Shown here: positions 37,542-48,499 of the stretch, piece after piece
How positions within the stretch are numbered: position 1 is the stretch's first letter
Layout: each line of letters starts with the position of its first letter
From: Leptospira abararensis
GTDB lineage: Bacteria; Spirochaetota; Leptospiria; Leptospirales; Leptospiraceae
Direction: 5' to 3'
DNA: 64,000 nt
Assembly: GCF_016918735.1 (NCBI RefSeq)
Contig: NZ_JAFFPR010000047.1
Location: 62,001-126,000, forward strand
Notes under the pieces: generated by a model
The model's database searches: none
What the model was told of the DNA's origin: nothing
Seen by the model: the letters and a program-made list of their open reading frames with translations, nothing else
Translations under genes and position numbers: made by a program

Positions 37542-39809
37542 TTACAACTTATGGTATTTTTTCATGATGTCGTATGCGTAGAAATTCGAAACCACGATGC
37601 GACAGTAATCTCTCGACTCTTTGTAAGGAAGGTCCTCTAAAAAATGGTTAAAATCGCCAGAGTAAACGGACTTCTTCCATTTCCTTAAATTTCCAGGACC
37701 GCCATTGTAAGCGATGGATGCCCATTTCAATTCGTTCCCGTTGGATTTCAATAAATAGGCTAAAAATTTTGTCCCCAAACGTATGGAGGTTTCGGGTTCG
37801 TAAAGGGAATAGGAAGTGATTCCCATCCTAGATGCCAATTCCTTTCCTGTCGCCGGCATAATTTGCATAAGGCCCCGCGCATTAGATCTTGAGGTGGCCG
37901 TTTCCTTAAAGAAGGATTCTTGTCGCATCAGAGCATAAACCTTATCTTCAGAGATATCGTTTTCGTTTGCATAACGCGCTACAATACTTTGGTGGGGCCT
38001 AGGATAGATTCTAACGGAGAGGGAAGTGGGAAGGAGGATGGGGTCATCGGGAATAAAATGCCTTTTAAGAAGAGACCTTGTATGAAATGCCGTATAGTAC
38101 GTGTTATAAGTAAGATCGCCAATTCCCACTAAAATTTCATCCTTTTCTTCCTCCGAAAGGTTTTCTCGTTTTACGTGAAAGTTGACAAGGCTTAGTCCCA
38201 AACTGTCTTCTCCTACGCGGAAGTATTCTTTGGCGAGGTTGAGTAGTTTATGCCCTTGGATTCGTGAACTCATTCCTCCCAGTTTATTTCCTAACTCATA
38301 GGAATCTTTCGGATACACAAATCCCAAATTGCGACCAAGGATGGCGTAGGATTCTTCCGGAATCCCCGCAGTATAAGATAAGTATTCAAAAAGATATTCT
38401 TTGTTGTATGTGGGATTGTCTGGTTTGCTTGATTCTTTGATGATAGGTAAAAATTCTTCTCGAATCACTCGCGTATAATACGAACCAGGGCAAAGAGCAT
38501 AATAACGTTTCAGTTCTTTTTTTAATTTATCTGTTTCTCCGCTTTCTTTGAGAGAGCGCAAATACCAATACACAAGCCGACCTTTGACGGGGAGGTTTGG
38601 AATTTCTGCGAGTGCTCTTTCAAATTTTACCAGAGGTGCGTAGTTTGATTTATCCCCTTTCCGATCTACAAGATATTCTATAAGTCGGTCTTGGTAAAAA
38701 AGATTGAAGGGATACTTCCCTAAATACAGAATTAGATTTTCAAAATACAATTCCCTGTCTCCCAAACGGTCGTAAGAGGCAGCAAGAACTCGATAATATC
38801 CAGCATCTTTGCCTGGGAATGTTTTTAAAAGTTCAATGGCCGCTTGGAATTTGTTTTGTTGGTACAAAATATCGGCAAGGGAGACGATCCAGGAGGAGTC
38901 CATATCCACAAAGGTCTTATTTGCACGTAAAACACGAAATAGTTCGTTAATTTTACCAGTTTTTGTTAAAACTAATGTTAGGTGTTTGAAACCTTCGTAG
39001 TAGGCAAGCCTTGTGGAAAATAGTTCTGGTCTTGTGCGAAACAATGCTTCCTTGTCATTATGACTGATGGCAGGGAGTAGGAGAGTGAGCTCGGATGGGG
39101 CAAGTTGTAAGATACTTCCAGAGCCTTTGTATTTCGACCAATCGGCAGCGACCATATGCGCGGTAGAATCAGATAATCCATCTCTTTGTAGAAGATTTAG
39201 CCACTCTTCTACTGCCGACTTTTCATCACCTAAGATCAGTTTTGCTTTCCCGTATCTGTATTGTGTGTCACCAGTGAGAAGGTATCTTTTATGTGATTCT
39301 TGGATGGAGTTAATTTTATCTAAAATTTCTTTCCATTGGTTGTTGGCAGCAAGAAGTCTTACCAATTCATCCAAAAGGCGGCGACAAATCGGATCTTCTT
39401 CTAAATTCATTCGATTTAAATATTGGATTCGTTCGGCAGGTGTTAGATAATTTCTTTGGGTAATTTCTGTGTATAACTTCCAATAACTTAGTTTGAACAG
39501 TGTAGTTTGGAAGGGCATGGTTTGTGTCAGGATTTTTCTTACTTCTTCTTCCGATGATTCTGTGACAAAAACACCGCGGACAAGAGAAATCAAATAGCGA
39601 AACCGTTTCTCCTTATCTCCGTTAGGTGATTTTTCATGAAATTCGATAAGGCTATACACTTCACTTTCACGAGTAGGGTTTGTGTTTTGAAAATGATTTT
39701 GAATTTGCCCCCACTGGTGAGATTTGATTAAATATTGAAGGTCAGTTTCCGCAAATAGGGATGTTGTGAAAAAGAGAAGAATTCTACTTGCTAACCAAAA
39801 ATGCCTCAT
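37542..39809 (-). CDS. Soluble-type lytic transglycosylase (Slt-like)
   Basis: The 755-residue exported protein has a signal peptide (MRHFWLASRILLFFTTSLFAE), a long alpha-solenoid of TPR-like helices (about residues 40-590) and a C-terminal SLT domain. The catalytic Glu is in LMRQESFFKETATSRSNARGLMQIMP, with WASIAYNGGPGNLRKW as the second motif. It cleaves peptidoglycan glycan strands with 1,6-anhydro product formation. gltA lies 68 bases downstream in the same direction, with a leader hairpin between. Confidence 0.92.
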   Translation of the reverse strand: MRHFWLASRILLFFTTSLFAETDLQYLIKSHQWGQIQNHFQNTNPTRESEVYSLIEFHEKSPNGDKEKRFRYLISLVRGVFVTESSEEEVRKILTQTMPFQTTLFKLSYWKLYTEITQRNYLTPAERIQYLNRMNLEEDPICRRLLDELVRLLAANNQWKEILDKINSIQESHKRYLLTGDTQYRYGKAKLILGDEKSAVEEWLNLLQRDGLSDSTAHMVAADWSKYKGSGSILQLAPSELTLLLPAISHNDKEALFRTRPELFSTRLAYYEGFKHLTLVLTKTGKINELFRVLRANKTFVDMDSSWIVSLADILYQQNKFQAAIELLKTFPGKDAGYYRVLAASYDRLGDRELYFENLILYLGKYPFNLFYQDRLIEYLVDRKGDKSNYAPLVKFERALAEIPNLPVKGRLVYWYLRSLKESGETDKLKKELKRYYALCPGSYYTRVIREEFLPIIKESSKPDNPTYNKEYLFEYLSYTAGIPEESYAILGRNLGFVYPKDSYELGNKLGGMSSRIQGHKLLNLAKEYFRVGEDSLGLSLVNFHVKRENLSEEEKDEILVGIGDLTYNTYYTAFHTRSLLKRHFIPDDPILLPTSLSVRIYPRPHQSIVARYANENDISEDKVYALMRQESFFKETATSRSNARGLMQIMPATGKELASRMGITSYSLYEPETSIRLGTKFLAYLLKSNGNELKWASIAYNGGPGNLRKWKKSVYSGDFNHFLEDLPYKESRDYCRIVVSNFYAYDIMKKYHKL

Positions 39810-39857
39810 GCATACTTCCTATGATTACGAATTTAGAGAGGGAAGGTTCCTCTCCTT

Positions 39858-41057
39858 ATGAGCTTACAAACAGAATACAAACTGCAATGGCCGGAATATC
39901 GTATCGAATTCCACAAAGGGCCTCATATTCCGAAAAAGGCCAGTCTTTCCGAACTCTGGCCTAGTTTACGTGCCTTCTTTTCAGGCAATCAGTCTCGTTT
40001 TGCAAACTATCTCTTCTATTTATCGACCGATTTTTCTGGGGGGTTCAGCCTTTGTTCCATTTTAGGGGAAAATGAAGTCGCCAATCGGTTCAAAGACCCG
40101 CAATTGACCACTCCCACCCCTTTTCCTACAGAATCCTTAGAGCAAATTTGGGAACTCTGTCAAAACCGAGAGTTTGATGAGATGGAAAGAGAGGATTGGG
40201 AACTTGTTGGATTTGGACTTTTGTATTCAGGAAAGATCCAAGACTTCCGAAACTGGGTTTTAAAAACCAAAGAATTTTTTGGTCAAACTGATGATAACCG
40301 AAGGTTTTTGTTTTTGCTTGGATGGGAATCTTCCGAACTCCCTTATGAAAATTCAACATTACATGCGTTAGTCGAATATGTGCAAGGTAAACGTGAATAT
40401 TTAGATTTTAAAGCTCTCACCGATGCTGTAATTCTTGATTCTCATTGGCAGATCTCTGGGGTTCTTTTCCATGCAATTGAAATGGGATGGTTTGGTGGAG
40501 AAGAGACTTTCCGATTTTGGAAATTCCTGATCGGTTTTTATTCAGAATGGGAAGAGTGGGAAAAACAAAAATTTTGTTTGGTTTCTCTTGGGAAAATTCC
40601 TGCCTTTTCTGCTTTACGATATGCAAAACGATACTTCCCAGAAGAAACTTTTTTTCGGTATAGGTACGATTTGGAAACAACACTTCGTGGGGATTGGATT
40701 GAAAAAAATGGGTTTGGATATGAGTTATCCCATGAATTGGATCCTTTTGTGGAAACTGTTGTTCGTTTTCGTAATGAAGGAATTCGTTACGAAGAAGATT
40801 TAAAAAACGAATTAGTGCTTAAACCATATTCTTATTTTATTAATTTACAATTGGCCTCTATCTCTTTTGTAAAAAAGGAAAACCAACAGTTTCTAAACTT
40901 TTATAAAAAAGCAGGTCGACTCAAGTATTTACCTTTAGCTCTAAATTTGTACTTTCGAGTTTTGAAAACGATAGGTGAGAATGTTCTGGCAAACTCGATA
41001 GAACGTTCGTTAGTTTCTTCGGGTGAATCAATAAACATTCCAGAAGGTTGGGAATAA
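39858..41057 (+). CDS. Hypothetical protein (helical, Trp-rich)
   Basis: A 399-residue cytoplasmic-looking protein without signal peptide or recognised domain. It has many aromatic residues and paired helices (FGLLYSGKIQDFRNWVLKTKEFF, LALNLYFRVLKTIGENVLANSIE), which suggests an alpha-solenoid. It is divergent from the Slt gene. The following gene starts one base after its stop, so it probably belongs to the bactofilin cluster. Confidence 0.7.
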   Translation: MSLQTEYKLQWPEYRIEFHKGPHIPKKASLSELWPSLRAFFSGNQSRFANYLFYLSTDFSGGFSLCSILGENEVANRFKDPQLTTPTPFPTESLEQIWELCQNREFDEMEREDWELVGFGLLYSGKIQDFRNWVLKTKEFFGQTDDNRRFLFLLGWESSELPYENSTLHALVEYVQGKREYLDFKALTDAVILDSHWQISGVLFHAIEMGWFGGEETFRFWKFLIGFYSEWEEWEKQKFCLVSLGKIPAFSALRYAKRYFPEETFFRYRYDLETTLRGDWIEKNGFGYELSHELDPFVETVVRFRNEGIRYEEDLKNELVLKPYSYFINLQLASISFVKKENQQFLNFYKKAGRLKYLPLALNLYFRVLKTIGENVLANSIERSLVSSGESINIPEGWE

Positions 41058-41058
41058 G

Positions 41059-41832
41059 ATGCCACTTTCGCAAGAACAGATTATGGAACTCTCCAAATTG
41101 CAGAAAATGCTAAGGAATTTGGAGAAAATTGAAAGAAATGCCAAAAATGATCTGCAAAAGGAACGTGTTGCCTATGATATAGAACGTTATAGACGTCGTA
41201 TGCAAGAGGTTTCACCGGAAGGTATCCCGGATAACTTAGAGCAGACGATGCGAAATGCAAAAACCAGAGAGGAAAATCCAGAAAACCTCAAACATAAAGT
41301 GATATCGCAGTATCCGGTAATGAAAGTATCCCCCAATTCCAATGATAGCGAAATCAACCAAATTGGAACCCTTGTGAATATTATGGATTTAGAATATATT
41401 CCTATTCTTGGGGATGGCCATATTAAGTTTGATTATTCTCATGCAACCGAAAGAGATTCAGTTCTTAAGTATATGGAAAATTTACGTAGGAACATGAAGA
41501 TCCTTGTGGAAACGATTGAAGAGTATGCTGCTGCCGATAAACAAGAGTTTCGTGAGCAGCTCTCTCGGATGAAAAACAAACAATCCCGAATCTTCATTGC
41601 GGAATCCTTTGAAACCCTTGGTAAATTTCGAGATTTCCTCACTGCGGTGAATAAAGACATCAAGGATGGGGTAAATGTGATTATGAACATGGAAGAACCG
41701 ATCAAATTCAATCCTAGGTTTGAAAAGGCCACGGTTTTGGAAGGTAGATCAATTATGGAAGGGCTTCGTGAATTTCAGGAATTTGCAGAAGAGGCTTGTG
41801 ATTTGATTCGACTCCCGTCTTTTCGAGGGTAA
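41059..41832 (+). CDS. Conserved-looking coiled-coil protein upstream of bactofilin
   Basis: The 257-residue protein starts with a long amphipathic helix (residues 1-50, MELSKLQKMLRNLEKIERNAKNDLQKERVAYDIERYRRRM) and ends in a helical domain of about 140 residues (ERDSVLKYMENLRRNMKILVETIEEYAAAD). No transmembrane segment or catalytic motif is visible. Spirochaete genomes often carry such a gene beside a bactofilin, to my recollection. A link to cytoskeleton or cell shape is inferred from position only. Confidence 0.7.
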   Translation: MPLSQEQIMELSKLQKMLRNLEKIERNAKNDLQKERVAYDIERYRRRMQEVSPEGIPDNLEQTMRNAKTREENPENLKHKVISQYPVMKVSPNSNDSEINQIGTLVNIMDLEYIPILGDGHIKFDYSHATERDSVLKYMENLRRNMKILVETIEEYAAADKQEFREQLSRMKNKQSRIFIAESFETLGKFRDFLTAVNKDIKDGVNVIMNMEEPIKFNPRFEKATVLEGRSIMEGLREFQEFAEEACDLIRLPSFRG

Positions 41833-41900
41833 AAAAACCTTTTCATTCCCAGGGGGAACAAGGACACTGTGAAAAATCACATTCACGGACCCGTAACAGC

Positions 41901-42341
41901 ATGGCATTAGTCAAAAATCAGACCGAAGTTACCAATTCAACGATTGGAGAGAATTCTTACTTTAATGGTAAATTCTTTATCAATGGATCTTTAAAAATTG
42001 ACGGTAAATTCGAGGGGAAATCCCTCCAAGCCGAACACCTCTACATTGGTGTTACTGGTAAGGTCAAAACCAATATCACGGCTGCCAGTGTCATCGTAGA
42101 AGGAATTGTGGCGGGAAATGTGACTGCAAGAAACCGCGTCATGCTCCTCCCTACTTCCAAAATCCTTGGCGATATCAAAACTCCGGAACTCATCATTCAA
42201 AATGGTGTGATTCTAGAAGGACGTTGTATGATTTCCAACGACCTCAAACACAGTGCGAAAGACTTAATCGAATTGGAATACTCCAAAGATTCGTTAAGTG
42301 TTGAGAAAATTTTTGGGAAACAACCAAACGCAAAAGAATAA
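41901..42341 (+). CDS. Bactofilin, polymer-forming cytoskeletal protein
   Basis: The 146-residue protein has the bactofilin beta-helix core (about residues 20-110): SYFNGKFFINGSLKIDGKFEGKSLQAEHLYIGVTGKVKTNITAASVIVEG, with Gly/Ile at regular rung positions. Short disordered ends flank it. Bactofilins polymerise without nucleotide and can recruit cell-wall enzymes; in Leptospira they have been linked to helical pitch. The start is ATG 41901. pdxA follows immediately after the stop. Confidence 0.92.
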   Translation: MALVKNQTEVTNSTIGENSYFNGKFFINGSLKIDGKFEGKSLQAEHLYIGVTGKVKTNITAASVIVEGIVAGNVTARNRVMLLPTSKILGDIKTPELIIQNGVILEGRCMISNDLKHSAKDLIELEYSKDSLSVEKIFGKQPNAKE

Positions 42342-43286
42342 TTGAAAACCATTCTGATTTCGGAAGGCGATCCCACAAGTATCAACTATGAACTTTTGGT
42401 TTCTGCCTTCCCATTGTTGCAATCCTTAGGGAAACGCCACCGCATTTACCTCATTCGTGGCCCTCACAACCTCACGGTTCCCTCGCTCCCCAACCTTTCC
42501 CAACCGATTGACACACCCGGATTCTATTCTCTCCCTTGGTCGGATTCTAAAAAAACACGCCAGTTTACACTGGGTAAACCCTCCGCCACCTCAGGCAAGA
42601 TGGCCTACGATTCACTTCTGGCTGCCATGGACTGGCAAAAGGAATTAGGAGCCGATCTCATCACCCTTCCGCTCTCTAAGGAGTGGGTGGGAAAAGCAGG
42701 GGTCAAAGGATTTCGAGGCCATACCGAAACTTTGGCCGCATATTACAAGCGACCTACGTTTATGATGATGTCCGGTGAGAAATTAAACGTAATTCCCTTA
42801 ACCACCCATGTTCCCCTGAAAGATGTTGTGAAAGAACTGAAACGGTTTTCTTGGAAGGATCTGAGTTCTGCACTCTCTCGTTCCCAGTTTTTAAAAAACC
42901 CGAAGATTGCTTATTTGGGACTGAACCCTCATGCCGGTGAGGGGGGAAAGATTGGGGACGAAGAATCTACCATCCTGGCAGTGGGAGCAAAAATCTTAGG
43001 AAAAGCAAAATTTTCCGTGGAAGGTCCTCTTTCTGCGGATTCTGCTTTTTTGCCGGGTGCCAAACCGTACGATTTGTATTTGGCCGGTTATCATGACCAG
43101 GGCCTCATCCCATTTAAATTGCTTGAAGGGAAAAAGGGTGTGAACATAACCTTAGGACTGGATTTTACTCGAGTGTCCCCAGACCATGGGACGGCCTTTG
43201 ACATTGCAGGAAAAGGGATCTGTGATCCCACAGGACTCATTTCCTGTTTAGAACGACTCATGGAGACGAAAGAAAATAAATCATGA
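42342..43286 (+). CDS. pdxA: 4-hydroxythreonine-4-phosphate dehydrogenase family
   Basis: The 314-residue protein keeps the PdxA metal ligands: His in FRGHTETLA, His in TTHVPLKDV and His in GYHDQGLIPFK, with YLGLNPHAGEGGKIGDEE and VNITLGLDFTRVSPDHGTAFDIAGKG. The N-terminal third is more divergent than in enterobacterial PdxA. It makes a pyridoxal-phosphate precursor. The start is TTG at 42342, right after the bactofilin stop TAA; its ribosome site is weak, suggesting coupling. Confidence 0.88.
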   Translation: MKTILISEGDPTSINYELLVSAFPLLQSLGKRHRIYLIRGPHNLTVPSLPNLSQPIDTPGFYSLPWSDSKKTRQFTLGKPSATSGKMAYDSLLAAMDWQKELGADLITLPLSKEWVGKAGVKGFRGHTETLAAYYKRPTFMMMSGEKLNVIPLTTHVPLKDVVKELKRFSWKDLSSALSRSQFLKNPKIAYLGLNPHAGEGGKIGDEESTILAVGAKILGKAKFSVEGPLSADSAFLPGAKPYDLYLAGYHDQGLIPFKLLEGKKGVNITLGLDFTRVSPDHGTAFDIAGKGICDPTGLISCLERLMETKENKS

Positions 43287-43705
43287 CACTATTGGAAACC
43301 GTTGCTTTTCCTGTTTTATTCATATGGTTTGTGGGTCTTCTTCTCACTCTCTTCCGAAGAGATTTGGAGTCACATTGGAAGTTTTTTTTCTTTCTAGTCT
43401 TTTGCTTTTATTTGGTTCAATTCTTTCCTGAATTTTGGGAAGGGGTCGCCCGTTGGAAAGAAAACCCGAAAGCAGAAGTTCTCCTTTGGATCTCTGCTAT
43501 GGGAAATTCTATTTACGTATTTTTATTTTTTTTATGGCCTCTTGTTCTCATTCGAATTTACTATTCCGCATCCAATAACTTAAGTAAAACCTTGATCCCA
43601 GCACTTGCTTATGGGACCGTTCTGTATTGGGCATTATTTTTTCTTTGGACCATGTATTCCAAAGAGTTCAATGGTTGGCTTCATCAAATATTCACAAATA
43701 AGTAA
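43283..43705 (+). CDS. Small integral membrane protein
   Basis: A 140-residue hydrophobic protein with about four predicted helices ([62 protein letters not shown]). No family was recognised. Its ATG overlaps the pdxA stop by four bases (ATGA). Confidence 0.72.
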   Translation: MTLLETVAFPVLFIWFVGLLLTLFRRDLESHWKFFFFLVFCFYLVQFFPEFWEGVARWKENPKAEVLLWISAMGNSIYVFLFFLWPLVLIRIYYSASNNLSKTLIPALAYGTVLYWALFFLWTMYSKEFNGWLHQIFTNK

Positions 43706-43722
43706 TTAGAAAAGGGCATACA

Positions 43723-44844
43723 ATGGCAGTTCCATTTATAGATATCAAACGATTTGAACCAGGATTTTTGGACACCTGGAATGAAAAAGTAAAGTCCATG
43801 TCACTAAACGCACAGTTTATTGGTGGAAACGAAGTTTCTGATTTAGAAGCGGGCCTTGCCACTTGGGCAGAAACAAAGTATGCCATTGGTTGTGCCAATG
43901 GAACGGATGCTTTGCAACTAGCTCTTCGTGCCGTGGGTGTGGGTCGTGGGGATAAAGTTTTATTACCGGACTCTACGTTTTGGGCTACCTTTGAAGCGGT
44001 AGTGAATGTGGGCGGGGATCCTTATACGATCGATACCAATCCCGATGATTTACAAATGGATTTCCAAGTGTTTCAAGAAGCTGTGGAAAAAGTAAAACCA
44101 AAGGCAGCACTTGTTGTCCATTTGTATGGATGGGGAACCTCCAAAATTGAAGAACTTCGTAAATTTTGCAAAGAAAAGAATGTGGCTCTCATTGAAGATG
44201 GAGCTCAGTGTTTTGGAGTGAAGTTCAACGGAAAGTCTCTGTACAAAGATGCACTCATTTCCACTACTTCCTTCTACCCGGCAAAGGTGTTAGGCGCTGC
44301 TGGTGATGGTGGTGCTGTATTTACAAACGATGAAGAGTTGTCTGTGGTGGCTCGTAGACTTGTGAATCATGGAAGGACCTCTCACTATGAACATGGACTT
44401 GTGGGTTGGAACTCAAGGCTTGATTCGCTGCAAGCAGCCTTCCTTAATTTATCTTTAAAACACCTGCAAGCTAGAATTGATTCTCGTAAAAAATCGCAGA
44501 ACGTATACTACAAAGAACTTCCAGGCCTTGGGATTGGAGTGATCCATCCCCCGAAAGGTTACGACGAAAATGGATACTGTAACGTGACTTTGGTGGACCC
44601 AGAACTTCGTCCCAAAATTGAAGCTGTCTTAAAAGACAAAGGAATTGGATTTGGAAATATTTATCCAGGTGCCATGTCTGACCAACCCGGTGCCAAACCA
44701 TTCCTTATAGAAAGATTTGGAAAGGATGGAAATGCACGAAGGATTTCTAAATCCGTTCTTAACTTTCCACTTTTTGCTTATATGACCGATTCTGAATTGG
44801 ATGAAGTGTTTAGTGCCATAAAGGCTTATAACGCAAACAAATAA
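43723..44844 (+). CDS. DegT/DnrJ/EryC1/StrS aminotransferase
   Basis: The 373-residue PLP enzyme has the family signatures [37 protein letters not shown] and the PLP lysine in [20 protein letters not shown]. Such enzymes aminate nucleotide-linked keto sugars for surface polysaccharides. No dedicated sugar-synthesis cluster is adjacent, so the substrate is unknown. It is preceded by AAAGGGC. Confidence 0.92.
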   Translation: MAVPFIDIKRFEPGFLDTWNEKVKSMSLNAQFIGGNEVSDLEAGLATWAETKYAIGCANGTDALQLALRAVGVGRGDKVLLPDSTFWATFEAVVNVGGDPYTIDTNPDDLQMDFQVFQEAVEKVKPKAALVVHLYGWGTSKIEELRKFCKEKNVALIEDGAQCFGVKFNGKSLYKDALISTTSFYPAKVLGAAGDGGAVFTNDEELSVVARRLVNHGRTSHYEHGLVGWNSRLDSLQAAFLNLSLKHLQARIDSRKKSQNVYYKELPGLGIGVIHPPKGYDENGYCNVTLVDPELRPKIEAVLKDKGIGFGNIYPGAMSDQPGAKPFLIERFGKDGNARRISKSVLNFPLFAYMTDSELDEVFSAIKAYNANK

Positions 44845-45611
44845 TGGAAAAATTTAGAGTCGGAGTCTTTCTATTTTTTTTACTCATATTAGCGGTGCTT
44901 ACTTTTAGTTTGTCTAAGAGCTGGCGCCTCTATGATGATGGGTATGAAGTCACAGTAGAAACTCCCGAATCTAAAGAAAAAGATAGTAGTCCCGAACCCA
45001 CAGATAGTTTGGATTTAGAAGATGGGAACGGGAAAATCTATTGGAAACAATACTTTATCTACCCTCATGGCCTTGTCACTGAATCCGGTGGGTTTGGTCC
45101 TGATGGGATTTTATCTCATGCAAGAAATTTGTATTCTATCAATCTTAAAGATGGAAAAGTTCAAAAACTATTTCCTCATGATGTTTATATTTGGGATTTT
45201 TTTCTAGGGGACTTTGAAAAAAAATCGGTTTCTAATACCATTGACGATCCTAAGGAAGATGTCCTTGCAATAGAGAAAAAAATCATCATTTTGGCCGTCA
45301 CCGAAGATAGCAATTTGGATGGAGTACTCAATTATAAAGACCACAAATTGGTCTATCTTTTTGATCCCGAATCTGGTGACTTACAAACTGTTCTGCCTAT
45401 AGGATTTCATTTTCGGAAGTTAGTTTATAATTCAGCAAAAAATCACCTAACTTTAATTTTGGGAAAAAATCCTGACAAACAAGTCAATAAAAGAAGGAAA
45501 CTTCCGGAACCAGAAATCAAACTCCATGTTTTTGATTATGACGCGGCAACAAACAAGGGAATCTTAAGTGGTTCCTTGGAAGCATTGGTTGCGCCGACGA
45601 GTAATCAGTAA
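44844..45611 (+). CDS. Hypothetical membrane-anchored protein
   Basis: A 255-residue protein with a single N-terminal hydrophobic segment (VGVFLFFLLILAVLTFSLS) and an acidic linker (residues 37-60, PESKEKDSSPEPTDSLDLED). A beta-rich C-terminal region with propeller-like strands follows (NLYSINLKDGKVQKLFPHDVYIWDFFLG, KLVYLFDPESGDLQTVLP). No family was recognised. Its start overlaps the DegT stop by one base. Confidence 0.7.
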   Translation: MEKFRVGVFLFFLLILAVLTFSLSKSWRLYDDGYEVTVETPESKEKDSSPEPTDSLDLEDGNGKIYWKQYFIYPHGLVTESGGFGPDGILSHARNLYSINLKDGKVQKLFPHDVYIWDFFLGDFEKKSVSNTIDDPKEDVLAIEKKIIILAVTEDSNLDGVLNYKDHKLVYLFDPESGDLQTVLPIGFHFRKLVYNSAKNHLTLILGKNPDKQVNKRRKLPEPEIKLHVFDYDAATNKGILSGSLEALVAPTSNQ

Positions 45612-45621
45612 TCAGAATTCC

Positions 45622-45654
45622 TAAAAAAAAAGCCTTACGATTTTGCGTAAGGCT
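45622..45654 (-). terminator. Strong intrinsic terminator for the sucB-lpd-sucA operon
   Basis: AGCCTTACG (45631-45639) and CGTAAGGCT (45646-45654) form a perfect nine-base stem with a six-base loop. On the minus strand the stem is followed by a run of nine T residues, a textbook intrinsic terminator located 42 bases beyond the sucA stop. On the plus strand it has only a weak T-tract, but may also limit read-through from the 44844 gene. Confidence 0.88.
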
Positions 45655-45696
45655 TCATTCTAAACAATACCAATTTGTGAATTAAATGTTTTCCCT

Positions 45697-48465
45697 TTAG
45701 GAGAGAGCATCCTTTACTAAATCTTCTTGTTCTTTTAAGTGAGTGACCACGTGACCGCAAGCAGGGCTTGGGAACTCCGAACGACCTGCATAATGCAATC
45801 GTTTGTTCTCCGGCATCACCGCTTCAATTCGATCCCGAATAAAAAACCATGCGCCTTGGTTTTTCGGTTCTTCCTGTACCCATACAAATTTTTTCAGTTT
45901 TCCGTAACTGGTAATCATTTGTTTGATATGGTTTTCTGGGAAGGGATAGAGTTGTTCGATTCGAACCACTGCCACGTTTTCCAACTTTTGTGTATCGATG
46001 GCTTTGCGTAAGTCGTAATAAACTTTTCCAGAACAGAAAAGTAACTTCTCTACCTTTTCTGGTTTTGCCACTGGATCGGGAAGGATCTTTCTAAACGCAC
46101 CCGTTGTGATATCTTCCAAACTAGAAGCCGCATCTTTCAAACGAAGTAGGGACTTCGGTGTCATGATGATAAGAGGTTTTCTAAAACTTTGTAAGATTTG
46201 GCGTCGTAAGATGTGGAAGTACTGCGCCGGTGTGGTTAGGTTTGCGACTTGGATATTGTCCAAAGCGCAAAGTTGTAAAAAACGTTCTAACCTCGCCGAA
46301 GAGTGTTCTGGGCCTTGTCCTTCGTAACCGTGCGGAAGTAAACATACAAGACCCGACATCCTTTGCCATTTAATTTCCGAACTGGAAATGAACTGGTCAA
46401 AGATCACCTGAGCGTTGTTCGCAAAATCACCAAACTGCGCTTCCCACATCACAAGGCTATTTGGATCGGCAAGAGAATACCCGTATTCAAAACCGAGGCA
46501 TGAATACTCGGAAAGTGAAGAGTTTACAATATCGATCTTTGCCTGTTTGTCGCTTATATGATTCAGGAGAGTGAGTTTTTTACCGTTCACAATGTCCGAA
46601 AGAGTGGCATGCCGATGAGAGAAAGTTCCCCTCTGTGCATCTTGTCCCCCTAGACGAATCGGAAATCCATTTTCTAAAATGGAACCAAAGGAAAGGGATT
46701 CTGCAAATCCCCAATCAATGGGCAGTTCTCCCGCCCCCATTTTTTTACGATCTTCCAACACCTTAATGTGTTTTGGATTTGCCGTATATCCTTCAGGAAG
46801 GGTAGTTACTGCTTTGACAATCCCACCTAACTGTTGTTGGAGGAGCTGTGTATGGACATCAGAATCCAAAGGTTCTTTGGTGTATCTGGACCAAACGCCA
46901 CCGAGAGTATCGACCGTGATCCGAGTGTCTTTTTCTTTCGCTTGTTGGAAAGAAGTTTCGAGTCCTTGTTGGATTCCATCTTTAATGAACTGGATTTCGT
47001 CAGGAGTGATATCTCCTCTTTTTAGTAGTTTCTCTTCATAAATGGTGATGGTTTTGGGATGTTTTTTGATGATATCATACATCTGTGGTTGTGTGAAGGT
47101 AGGTTCATCGGTTTCGTTATGACCAAGCCTTCTGTAACAGATAAGATCTATGATCACATCTTTTTTGAATTTTTGTCTGTATTCTAACGCCAGTTTTGTG
47201 ACCCTATATGTGGCTTCCGGGTCATCTCCATTTACATGGAAAATCGGAACTTGGAATCCTTTGGCTAGATCTGTCGCATACAAAGTCGATCTGGATTCAC
47301 TGGGAAGAGTCGTAAATCCAATTTGGTTATTGATCACAATGTGGAAAGTTCCGCCCACTGTATAACCATCTAGGTTCATCATGTTAAGTGTTTCGGCAAC
47401 CACACCTTGTCCTGCAAAGGCCGCATCCCCGTGGATGGCGACTGGCATAAACTTAGAACGGTCCATATCCTTTGCCATTTCTTGGCGGGCACGAACCGAT
47501 CCAAAGATCACTGGATCTACGGCTTCTAAGTGGGACGGATTGAAGGCAAGAGAGAGTTTGACTTCTTTTCCGTAATGGGTCATCACATTATTGGAATACC
47601 CAAGATGGTATTTTACGTCGGCATATCCCAGTTGGCCTGGGTTTAATTTTTCTTCGAATTCAGCAAAGATCAGTCCCGCTGGTTTTCTAATGATATTCAC
47701 AAGAACATTGAGTCGTCCCCGGTGAGCCATACCGATGACAAGGGCATCCATTTTATGACCACCCGCTTCCTCGACAAGAGTGTCAAGCATCGGGATCATG
47801 GTCTCCCCACCTTCGAGAGAGAATCTTTTTTTCCCCACGAATTTTTTGGCGAGGAAGTTTTCAAAACTATCGGCTTGGTATAGTTTCTCAAACAAACGTA
47901 AGGCGATCTTTTTACTGATCGGTTCATTGTTTGCGAGTGGTTCCATTCGGTTTTGTAACCACTCTCTTTCCTCATCATTGACGAGATAGTAGTGTTCACA
48001 ACCGATGGATCCGCAGTAGGTTTTTTCAAACCAATCGATGACGTCCTTTAGTTTGGCTTTTCCTAAATTTGCAATTCCAGAATCCACTTCTGTTTCTAAG
48101 TCGCTTGATTTTAGGGCCTTAATTTTGAGGTCGATAAATTCGCGGTTGGGTTTGTTGATTCCCAGTGGGTCGAGGTTTGCCGCTAAGTGGCCTTGTCTTC
48201 GGTAAGCATTGAGAAGGTTGATAATCCCAAAGTCACTCAGTGAGGAGTCTTTTCTGTGTTCGGTGGATGCATAATTGACATACCCGTTTCCGTTGAACCC
48301 ATTCCCACCTGATCCGTTGTTAGGGATGGATGTCCTTTCCAATTCTTGGAAAAAAGAAACCCAATCCTTGGATAAAGAAGACGGATCTTCTTTAAATAAC
48401 TTGTAATACTCTTCCAACAATACGACGTTATCGCCGTATAAACTCATCATCTGGTCGGTTGTCAT
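45697..48465 (-). CDS. sucA: 2-oxoglutarate dehydrogenase E1 component
   Basis: The 922-residue thiamine-diphosphate enzyme decarboxylates 2-oxoglutarate in the TCA cycle. It has the N-terminal E1o segment ([22 protein letters not shown]), [15 protein letters not shown], the TPP-binding [21 protein letters not shown] and INNQIGFTT, and the C-terminal region [17 protein letters not shown]. It is the last gene of the operon, closed by a strong terminator. Confidence 0.97.
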   Translation of the reverse strand: MTTDQMMSLYGDNVVLLEEYYKLFKEDPSSLSKDWVSFFQELERTSIPNNGSGGNGFNGNGYVNYASTEHRKDSSLSDFGIINLLNAYRRQGHLAANLDPLGINKPNREFIDLKIKALKSSDLETEVDSGIANLGKAKLKDVIDWFEKTYCGSIGCEHYYLVNDEEREWLQNRMEPLANNEPISKKIALRLFEKLYQADSFENFLAKKFVGKKRFSLEGGETMIPMLDTLVEEAGGHKMDALVIGMAHRGRLNVLVNIIRKPAGLIFAEFEEKLNPGQLGYADVKYHLGYSNNVMTHYGKEVKLSLAFNPSHLEAVDPVIFGSVRARQEMAKDMDRSKFMPVAIHGDAAFAGQGVVAETLNMMNLDGYTVGGTFHIVINNQIGFTTLPSESRSTLYATDLAKGFQVPIFHVNGDDPEATYRVTKLALEYRQKFKKDVIIDLICYRRLGHNETDEPTFTQPQMYDIIKKHPKTITIYEEKLLKRGDITPDEIQFIKDGIQQGLETSFQQAKEKDTRITVDTLGGVWSRYTKEPLDSDVHTQLLQQQLGGIVKAVTTLPEGYTANPKHIKVLEDRKKMGAGELPIDWGFAESLSFGSILENGFPIRLGGQDAQRGTFSHRHATLSDIVNGKKLTLLNHISDKQAKIDIVNSSLSEYSCLGFEYGYSLADPNSLVMWEAQFGDFANNAQVIFDQFISSSEIKWQRMSGLVCLLPHGYEGQGPEHSSARLERFLQLCALDNIQVANLTTPAQYFHILRRQILQSFRKPLIIMTPKSLLRLKDAASSLEDITTGAFRKILPDPVAKPEKVEKLLFCSGKVYYDLRKAIDTQKLENVAVVRIEQLYPFPENHIKQMITSYGKLKKFVWVQEEPKNQGAWFFIRDRIEAVMPENKRLHYAGRSEFPSPACGHVVTHLKEQEDLVKDALS

Positions 48466-48499
48466 ATACTCTCCCTAAAACAACAAAACAACAGTTAAA

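Noticed and set aside
46679..47041. Open frames on the plus strand within sucA, lpdA and sucB (several of 60-200 codons)
   Set aside because: They are antisense to strongly conserved enzyme genes, have no domain match, and codon composition mirrors the opposite strand.
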